From NCBI GenBank assembly GCA_009786495.1, contig WQTB01000014.1, positions 1 through 10,039 on the forward strand: a stretch of DNA of 10,039 nucleotides, in the 5' to 3' direction. Within the stretch, counting starts at the first letter, position 1; each line of letters opens with the position of its first letter. The translations under genes were made by a program, and so were the position numbers. The notes below the pieces were generated by a model. It saw nothing but the letters and a program-made list of their open reading frames with translations. It did no database searches and was not told the DNA's origin. The DNA comes from Treponema sp. GTDB taxonomy: Bacteria; Spirochaetota; Spirochaetia; Treponematales; Breznakiellaceae. Shown in pieces: positions 1 through 6,792 of the stretch.

Positions 1-558
1 TTTTGGAACTCGGGAATGTTCGCGTTTGCAGATAACTTTATTACAGAGCAGTTTAAATGTTTCGCTCCCCGCGTACTAAAACCTTTTGAAAAATTAAAAC
101 AACCGTGCGCGCGTGATTACACAGTTTCCAAAGGTGTAAAAATACTTGCCGCATGGAACGGGCTTGGCGCGGCATATAAAAAGACAGAAAAAATTTCTTT
201 TGATTACGCGATTGCGGAAAAATGCGCAAACAGCGCGATGATAGAATCAAATTTTAAATGGATCGATATAGGCAGCTGGGATGATTATGCACAGCTGAAG
301 CAGTGGTCACAGCTGAAGCAGCGCGGAAAAAACGATAACGAAGATTTAACGCCTGTGTTTAACGCTTCGTCAAATAACTGCTTTGTAGATTCAGACATAC
401 CTGTAGCTCTTGCCGGAGCCGACGATCTTATTGTTGTAATAAGAAGCGGAAAAAAAGGCGCTCCTGCTTCCGCGCTTATTGTAAAAAAAGGCCAGACGCA
501 AAAAGTAAAAGATATTGTTGAGCAAATCAAAAATAATAAAAGGGATGATTTACTATAA
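1..558 (+). CDS. Mannose-1-phosphate guanylyltransferase, C-terminal part (5' end outside window)
   Basis: This is the C-terminal ~185 residues of a nucleotidyltransferase that makes GDP-mannose from mannose 1-phosphate and GTP in the cytoplasm, supplying mannose for surface glycans. The frame is open from base 1 (FWNSGMFAF, the family's 'NSGMF' block), so the ATG at 16 is internal and the true start lies left of the window. The block SFDYAIAEK followed by KWIDIGSWDDY matches the conserved 'S-DY-v-EK ... W-DvGSW' region of the family. The tail (PVALAGADDLIVVIRSG, then LIVKKGQTQKV) matches the end of the single-domain enzyme. No phosphomannose-isomerase domain follows, because the stop is at 556-558. 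An 18-base tandem duplication at 291-321 gives the local repeat QLKQWSQLKQ. The family call is firm; a related sugar-nucleotide specificity cannot be excluded without the N-terminal signature. Confidence 0.85.
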   Translation, partial: FWNSGMFAFADNFITEQFKCFAPRVLKPFEKLKQPCARDYTVSKGVKILAAWNGLGAAYKKTEKISFDYAIAEKCANSAMIESNFKWIDIGSWDDYAQLKQWSQLKQRGKNDNEDLTPVFNASSNNCFVDSDIPVALAGADDLIVVIRSGKKGAPASALIVKKGQTQKVKDIVEQIKNNKRDDLL

Positions 559-587
559 TATAAACAAAAACGCGAAAAAATCTCCAA

Positions 588-617
588 TTGACAAAAGAAA
601 GCAATAATGCTTATATT
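588..617 (+). promoter_or_regulatory. Sigma-70-type promoter for the pilZ gene, close to consensus
   Basis: A perfect TTGACA (-35) lies at 588-593. After an 18-base spacer comes TATATT (-10, five of six matches) at 612-617, with a TG at 608-609. A start about 7 bases past the -10 falls at 624, the A of the proposed pilZ ATG. The TTG of the -35 box could be misread as an upstream start codon, but the promoter explains these bases better and no ribosome-binding site precedes that TTG. The hexamers are seen directly; promoter activity is inferred. Confidence 0.65.
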
Positions 618-623
618 ATATCA

Positions 624-1466
624 ATGGGTGTTCTCACAAGTCAGAAGATAGCAACATACTACGACCGCTTTAAAGATATTGATGTGACTTTTACAAAAGA
701 TATGATACAGGTTACGGGACTTTTAACGCAGCAAATTCACTTTAAATGCGGCAATGATTTCTGGCCATGTGTTGTATATTCAGCGTCGTTTTCAGGCGCA
801 AAAGTCGTCGCTAATATAAAAACAGGCCTTCTTACCAAGCTTCAGGCTGTTAACAATTTCGGAAGTCTCAGGTTTTGCTTTAAACCGCAAGGAGAAGCGA
901 ATACTGTCACGTTTTTTGTCGCAGCCCGTGTTATGGCAAGCGCGCCGTACGGCAATTCGCAGGATGTTAATATGTTTACCCTGCAATTCTCAAACCGGCC
1001 GCCTGATGATTTTATCGAGATAGTCGGGCGCGTTCTTGACGCGAATGTTAATTCAGCAAAACGCAAGGACGAGCGAATTCCTTTAACCGCCGACAATATG
1101 CGAAGGCTTAATATTTTATCAACAGAAAGCGCGGTTTTTATTCAGGGCGTGCCGCGAAGATGCATTTTAAGGGATTTGTCATTTTCTGGTTCAAAGATAA
1201 TAATGATGGGCGTTGCCAAATTTCTTGTGGAAAAAGAAGCGGCTGTGCGCGTAGATTTTAATGACCCAAGGGAATCCTACACGATCAAGGGAAAGTTTAT
1301 ACGCGCTGAAAATGTGGAAGGCAAGAAAGAAATGGTAGCCCTTGGATTAAATTTTGACGAAGCTTCCGTTCCGATGGGTTTTAAGATACGCCTTAACGAC
1401 ATGCTGACAACAACACGCGCGGATTACAGAGGCTCGGGCGTTGACGAATCAGCCGGGCAAAGCTAG
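624..1466 (+). CDS. PilZ-domain protein, predicted c-di-GMP receptor
   Basis: A 280-residue soluble protein with an N-terminal beta-rich domain of the kind that precedes PilZ in YcgR-like proteins (about 1-135), then a PilZ domain (about 140-260). Both c-di-GMP-binding elements are intact: RxxxR as R147-K-D-E-R151, and DxSxxG as D184-L-S-F-S-G189. PilZ proteins bind cyclic di-GMP and pass the signal to motility, adhesion or secretion machinery; in treponemes a related protein has been tied to motility and virulence. No signal peptide or membrane segment is visible. I chose ATG 624 (MGVLTSQKIATYYDRF) over the in-frame TTG 588, because 588 lies inside a strong -35 box and the remembered family N-terminus starts at MGV. 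No Shine-Dalgarno precedes 624, so the message may be leaderless. The 3' end overlaps lon convergently by 18 bases. Confidence 0.85.
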   Translation: MGVLTSQKIATYYDRFKDIDVTFTKDMIQVTGLLTQQIHFKCGNDFWPCVVYSASFSGAKVVANIKTGLLTKLQAVNNFGSLRFCFKPQGEANTVTFFVAARVMASAPYGNSQDVNMFTLQFSNRPPDDFIEIVGRVLDANVNSAKRKDERIPLTADNMRRLNILSTESAVFIQGVPRRCILRDLSFSGSKIIMMGVAKFLVEKEAAVRVDFNDPRESYTIKGKFIRAENVEGKKEMVALGLNFDEASVPMGFKIRLNDMLTTTRADYRGSGVDESAGQS

Positions 1467-3938
1467 AGCGATAACTTCATCAAAACGGCTGATAGCATGA
1501 AACTCGATTCCTTTTTTTACATAATCAGGAATTTCATCAAGGTCGCGCTCGTTTTGTTTGGGGAAAATAATGTGCTTTGCCTTGTTTCTGCGCGCCGCGA
1601 TTGTTTTTTCCTTTAAGCCGCCGATTGGAAGAACCTGCCCCGTAAGCGAAAGTTCGCCTGTCATTACAAGGCGCGGCGTAATTGTTTTTCCGCGCATTAG
1701 CGATAAAAGCGCGACAGCCATTGTAATGCCCGCTGACGGTCCGTCTTTGGGTGTCGCGCCTTCCGGTATATGCAGATGGATGTGGTTATTTGAAAACCAT
1801 TCCTTATCAATGCTGTACTGAGTAACGGCAAGCTTACGCGCGACAGTCATCGCAATCTCTGCGCTTTCTTTCATTGTCTCGCCCATTTTTCCGGTCAGGG
1901 TGATGCCTTCCTTTCCCGGGATTGAAGCCGCTTCGATAACAAGCGTATCGCCTCCCATGCTTGTCCACGCAAGCCCGACCGACATGCCGGGTTTGTCCGC
2001 TGTCTTTATATCGTCTTCGCGGAAGATTGGTTTTCCAAGATGTTTTTCCACTGCTTTTTTATCTATATTAAAGATAATCTGTTTTAACTGCTCCGCGGAA
2101 TTCGCATCCGGCTGCGTCTCGTCTGTTTTGTCAGGCGAAAGTTTTTCATTTACGCCGCCTGCATCGGCGTTTTCCCGGGCGTCGACGATCTGCTTTGCGA
2201 GCTTGCGGTGAATTTTATCAAGATTTTTTTCAAAATTGCGGACTCCAGCTTCGCGCGCATACGCGTTCGCGATAAATAAAAGGCTGTCCTTTGTGTATTT
2301 TACCTGAATATCAGAGGCCGGAATCTTTGCCGCGTTATCTGAATGATTTTTTCCTTCATGCTTTTTCTTAAGGCCGTTTTTCTCAAGGCTCTTCGGCAAA
2401 AGATATTTTTTTGCAATTTCAAGTTTTTCCGTGTCGATGTATCCGGGAAGCTGGATTATTTCCATGCGATCAAGAAGCGGCGGCGGAATTGTGTCAAGCG
2501 TGTTCGCTGTGACAATAAAAAACACATGAGAAATGTCAAATGGAAGATCAAGATAGTGATCGCGGAACGCGTTATTCTGCTCCGGATCAAGAACTTCCAA
2601 AAGCGCGCTTGCGGGATCGCCTTGAAAACTCGATCCCATTTTATCAATTTCGTCGATCATAAAAACAGGCGCTTTTGTTTTAACAATTTTAAGCCCCTGA
2701 ATGATTTTCCCCGGCATCGCGCCTATGTATGTGCGCCTGTGCCCCTTGATTTCCGCTTCGTCTCTCATTCCGCCGACAGAAAATCTGAAAAATTGTTTTC
2801 CAAGGGCGCGCGCTATTGATTTTCCAACGGATGTTTTTCCGACTCCGGGCGGGCCGACAAGACACACTATCGATCCTTTTGTGTCGCCGCGCAGCTTGCG
2901 CACCGCAAGGTATTCAACGATGCGCGTTTTTACATCCTTAAGCCCGTAATGATCGGCTTCAAGAATCGCCTGTGCGTTTTTAAGCTCGAACACTTCAGGC
3001 TCAGGGCTGCTCCACGGAAGCGAAACGATTACGTCAAGATAGTTGCGCGTAACAGTAAATTCCGCAGAATGCGGCTCCATAAGGGAAAATTTCTCCATTT
3101 CAAGATCGATCGCTTCCTTTACTTCGCCTTCGAATTTAAAGCTGTCAAATTTTTCCTTGAACCGCTGGTAATCGGAGCTTTTCGCGTCAGTTGTCATTCC
3201 AAGCTCTGATTTTATCGCTTTAAGCTCTTCCTTTAAAAAATAATCCCTTTGCGATTTTTCGATTTTTTCGTTTATTTCGCGCTGGATTTTTTTCTGTATG
3301 CGAAGAAGCTCCTGCTCTTTTTTTATGAACACCAGAACCTGTTCCATGCGCTTTCGCACATTTAAAATTTCAAGGATTTTCTGCTGCTCCGCTTTGTCGA
3401 TATTTAAAATGCTCGCGATAAAATCCGCGATTTTTCCTGGATGGTCAATATTGATCATGTTAAGGCGCATCTCTTCTGAGAAAAGCGGATTGTTTTCGCT
3501 TATCTGCTTCATCTCGGAAATAAGCGCGCGGGTCAGCGCTTTTACTTCGCTTGTCGCATCTTCCTCTTCTTCAAGATATTCAACCGCCGCGACAATCGGG
3601 TTTGAAGGATTAAGGGTTTTTTTTATTTTAAAACGTTTTAATGTAGAAATAAAAATGTTAACTCCGCCGTCAGGCAGATTTATTTTTTTTACAATTTTCG
3701 CGGCGGTTCCCACTGTGAATAAATCGGTAATCGAAGGCGTGTCTGTTTCATTTTGAAGCATAATAAGCCCGATAAGCCCGTCGCCCGCGACAGCATCCTC
3801 CACGACTGCTACGTCATTGGGGTTGCCGATCATTATGGGCGTAAAAATCCCCGGAAAAATGGGACGCCCCATAAGAGCCACAAGGGGCAGTTTATTTGGA
3901 AGAAGTTGATCTATAGGAATTATACTTTGGTCGCTCAT
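1449..3938 (-). CDS. lon: Lon ATP-dependent protease
   Basis: Lon is a cytoplasmic AAA+ serine protease that unfolds and degrades damaged and short-lived regulatory proteins. The 829 residues show an N-terminal LON substrate-binding domain (about 15-205), a coiled-coil/helical region (205-310), and an AAA+ module. The module has Walker A GPPGVGKTS (362-370), Walker B VFMIDEID (425-432), sensor-1 N479, arginine finger R491 and sensor-2 R567. The protease domain follows (about 640-829), with catalytic S735 in PKDGPSAG and K778 in GGLKEK. All key residues are present. It is somewhat longer than the usual ~780-800 because of two hydrophilic insertions, at about 526-546 and 586-618, in and just after the small AAA+ subdomain. 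The start (MSDQSIIPID) has no Shine-Dalgarno. It lies 130 bases downstream of eno on the same strand and could be co-transcribed with it. No heat-shock operator was seen upstream. Confidence 0.97.
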   Translation of the reverse strand: MSDQSIIPIDQLLPNKLPLVALMGRPIFPGIFTPIMIGNPNDVAVVEDAVAGDGLIGLIMLQNETDTPSITDLFTVGTAAKIVKKINLPDGGVNIFISTLKRFKIKKTLNPSNPIVAAVEYLEEEEDATSEVKALTRALISEMKQISENNPLFSEEMRLNMINIDHPGKIADFIASILNIDKAEQQKILEILNVRKRMEQVLVFIKKEQELLRIQKKIQREINEKIEKSQRDYFLKEELKAIKSELGMTTDAKSSDYQRFKEKFDSFKFEGEVKEAIDLEMEKFSLMEPHSAEFTVTRNYLDVIVSLPWSSPEPEVFELKNAQAILEADHYGLKDVKTRIVEYLAVRKLRGDTKGSIVCLVGPPGVGKTSVGKSIARALGKQFFRFSVGGMRDEAEIKGHRRTYIGAMPGKIIQGLKIVKTKAPVFMIDEIDKMGSSFQGDPASALLEVLDPEQNNAFRDHYLDLPFDISHVFFIVTANTLDTIPPPLLDRMEIIQLPGYIDTEKLEIAKKYLLPKSLEKNGLKKKHEGKNHSDNAAKIPASDIQVKYTKDSLLFIANAYAREAGVRNFEKNLDKIHRKLAKQIVDARENADAGGVNEKLSPDKTDETQPDANSAEQLKQIIFNIDKKAVEKHLGKPIFREDDIKTADKPGMSVGLAWTSMGGDTLVIEAASIPGKEGITLTGKMGETMKESAEIAMTVARKLAVTQYSIDKEWFSNNHIHLHIPEGATPKDGPSAGITMAVALLSLMRGKTITPRLVMTGELSLTGQVLPIGGLKEKTIAARRNKAKHIIFPKQNERDLDEIPDYVKKGIEFHAISRFDEVIALALPG

Positions 3939-3955
3939 AAATTAATTGCTTTTTT

Positions 3956-3984
3956 ATTTTAACTTTTTATTTAAACAAGGAAAA
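3956..3984 (-). promoter_or_regulatory. Weak candidate promoter for lon
   Basis: Read on the minus strand, TTTTCC (poor -35, 3984-3979) is followed after 17 bases by TAAAAT (-10, five of six, 3961-3956). This would start transcription near 3949, only about 11 bases before the lon ATG. The region is very A/T-rich, so chance matches are likely. The alternative is read-through from eno. Confidence 0.25.
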
Positions 3985-3998
3985 GCACGGGACAAAAA

Positions 3999-4058
3999 GT
4001 GACAAGCGCGGAGTGAGAAGCGCGGAGTAAATAATATCACTCCCCATTCCTCACTCCC
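3999..4058. repeat. Nested inverted repeat built of 14-base/7-base units between eno and lon
   Basis: On the plus strand, GTGA(C/G)AAGCGCGGA occurs twice in tandem (3999-4012 and 4013-4026, 13 of 14 identical). TCACTCCC then occurs twice at the same 14-base spacing (4037-4044 and 4051-4058). The two halves are complementary: GGAGTGAG (4010-4017) pairs with CTCACTCC (4050-4057), and GGAGT (4024-4028) pairs with ACTCC (4039-4043). Together they make a two-tier hairpin around an A/T loop. It begins 11 bases past the eno stop. In eno mRNA it could act as a terminator or 3' stabiliser, although the nearest T-run on that strand (opposite 3994-3998) is about 11 bases beyond the stem, so it is not a classical terminator. 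The heptamer texture recalls short tandem repeats described in some cyanobacteria. Confidence 0.75.
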
Positions 4059-4068
4059 GGCTGCTGAC

Positions 4069-5367
<1,299 letters not shown>

Positions 5368-5372
5368 TTAAT

Positions 5373-5378
5373 CCTCCT
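5373..5378 (-). promoter_or_regulatory. Strong ribosome-binding site of eno
   Basis: On the minus strand AGGAGG sits five bases before the eno ATG, a full match to the anti-Shine-Dalgarno core. It fixes the eno start and is the only strong site of this kind in the window, in contrast with the other starts. Confidence 0.9.
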
Positions 5379-5455
5379 GATTAGTGTATAGAATATTGTG
5401 GCTCCATAATGCTCAGGAAGTCAAGAATAAAAACTGATGCCTTTTAAAATAAAAC

Positions 5456-5484
5456 TTGTAAAATTTGATATTTAGTGATAGATT
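5456..5484 (+). promoter_or_regulatory. Candidate promoter for the exported helical-repeat protein
   Basis: TTGTAA (four of six, 5456-5461) and TAGATT (four of six, 5479-5484) are separated by 17 bases. A start 7 bases past the -10 would be 5491, the A of the start codon. The same geometry is seen before the pilZ gene, but the hexamers are weaker here. Confidence 0.4.
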
Positions 5485-5490
5485 AATTGT

Positions 5491-6735
5491 ATGAAAAGAA
5501 CAAATTTATTAATCATTGTCTTATTACTTGCTGGAGCGGCTGTCTTCGCTCAAAGCCCGGATATGTCTTTTTATATTGACGAATACAACAGGCAGGACGC
5601 TACTCTTTCCGATATGCTTAACGTGCTGCAGATGGTTCAGAGTGAAAACCTCTCGGGAATCGGCGGTTTTTATCAGAATGCGATTAATGTTTTTATTCAG
5701 AGACTGCCCAATTTTGCGACCAATCAGGAAAGGATAATGGTGGAAGAAGCCTCAAGGCTGATCATCAGGGGTCTTGCCGCCGAGCAGCAAACTGATTCCG
5801 CCGCGCAGGTCTGGCTTTTGCTTCAATATTTTGACATCGCGAATCAGCAGAACGACGGGCTTTTGATGTATGAAGCGCTTGTCGCGATGGGGCAGATAAA
5901 CGCCACTTTTTACACATCCCATATTGCGGGCTTCCTTGAAAGCTTTAACGCAAGACCTACAACCGACGCGCTTTTAAAAAGCAAAATCCAGCGCGTAGTG
6001 CCGGGCGTTATCACCGCTCTGGAAATATTAAAAGAGCCGGCGGGCGTAAAGCCTGTATTTTTCGCATCCATAGGATGGTACGACAACAGCGTAAAAGCGA
6101 TAGCGTCCGCTTCGCTTAACAGGCTGATGGAATCGTTAGGCGAAGTTATTCCCGATATCATCATAGGAATTTTGCGCGATCCTTTAAACACAGCTTCCGT
6201 AAAAAATTCGGCATGGCAGGAATTTATTAAAATCCATGTGTCTGACGAATCCAAGGCAAGAGTCGCCGCTGTCGCGCTTGAGCAGAGCTATGTCGCGACG
6301 TCGCGGGAATCAGCCGTTTTATTAAGAACAATGCGCTTAAGCTCGATCGATACAATCCGCCAGTTCGGCGTTTCAGACGGCGATATCGTTTACCCGTATA
6401 TTGAAAGAACGTACAGGGAATCGTACGATACCGTCACCGCGGATTTTGAAATGATCATCATGATCGTAAGGGCTTTAACAGCAGCGAGAACAGACGAGGC
6501 TGTGGACTTGTTAACGCAGTTCCTTACAGGGGTGCATAATAAAAGACGAAGCGGTCCCTGGGGAGCCACAGAAAGGGATTTAATGCGCGTTTTTATTCAG
6601 GCAATTGCTTCAACAGGAACGCAGTCAACAGATGCACTGCGCATCCTTAGGATGATCGCGGGGCTTCAAAACACCTATACGCCTGCGGAACAGCAATGGG
6701 CAAAGGACGCGCTGTCGGCATTGAACGCCCTGTAA
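5491..6735 (+). CDS. Exported alpha-helical repeat (HEAT-like) protein of unknown function
   Basis: A 414-residue protein with a clear Sec signal peptide: MKRTN, a hydrophobic core at about 6-19, then VFA/QS with likely signal peptidase I cleavage after A20. There is no lipobox cysteine, so it should be periplasmic or secreted rather than a lipoprotein. The mature part looks almost entirely helical, with repeated amphipathic helices (for example around 200-245, ASASLNRLMESLGEVIPD and following), and resembles HEAT/ARM-type solenoids that act as protein-binding scaffolds. No catalytic motif is visible. The ATG at 5491 is supported by the signal peptide directly after it, but no Shine-Dalgarno precedes it. 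The helicase gene follows 57 bases downstream in the same direction. I do not recognise a named family; proteins of this style are, from memory, common in treponemes. Confidence 0.8.
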   Translation: MKRTNLLIIVLLLAGAAVFAQSPDMSFYIDEYNRQDATLSDMLNVLQMVQSENLSGIGGFYQNAINVFIQRLPNFATNQERIMVEEASRLIIRGLAAEQQTDSAAQVWLLLQYFDIANQQNDGLLMYEALVAMGQINATFYTSHIAGFLESFNARPTTDALLKSKIQRVVPGVITALEILKEPAGVKPVFFASIGWYDNSVKAIASASLNRLMESLGEVIPDIIIGILRDPLNTASVKNSAWQEFIKIHVSDESKARVAAVALEQSYVATSRESAVLLRTMRLSSIDTIRQFGVSDGDIVYPYIERTYRESYDTVTADFEMIIMIVRALTAARTDEAVDLLTQFLTGVHNKRRSGPWGATERDLMRVFIQAIASTGTQSTDALRILRMIAGLQNTYTPAEQQWAKDALSALNAL

Positions 6736-6792
6736 CCGAAAGACCTAACTAGTCACTATCAAAGATTTCCACTAGACTTGTCATATATTGAT

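Noticed and set aside
588..623. TTG at 588 as the start of the PilZ protein
   Set aside because: It lies in a perfect -35 box, has no ribosome-binding site, and adds 12 residues before the MGVLTSQK start that fits the family as remembered.
2343..2819. 158-codon plus-strand frame opposite lon
   Set aside because: It lies wholly antisense to well-conserved Lon AAA+ coding sequence, and its product shows no recognisable domain. It is a codon-bias shadow.
3298..3756. 152-codon plus-strand frame opposite the N-terminal part of lon
   Set aside because: Antisense to lon, with a composition typical of a reversed coding strand (rich in S, F, I and R) and no domain or start signal.
3999..4058. CRISPR array
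   Set aside because: The repeat units are 7-14 bases, adjacent and palindromically arranged, with no spacers of constant length and no cas genes.
5385..5424. TTGACT (5424-5419, minus) with TATACA (5390-5385) as an eno promoter
   Set aside because: The spacer is 28 bases, too long for a sigma-70 promoter, and no better -10 lies at 16-18 bases from the TTGACT.
6749..6775. CTAGT...ACTAG inverted repeat between the exported-protein and helicase genes as a terminator
   Set aside because: The stem is only 5 bp with a 17-base loop, A/T-rich, and no T-run follows.
6778..6792. TTG at 6778 as the start of the helicase
   Set aside because: It adds only five residues before the Q-motif region, and ATG 6793 gives the usual short N-terminus. 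No Shine-Dalgarno supports either start, so the choice is a preference.
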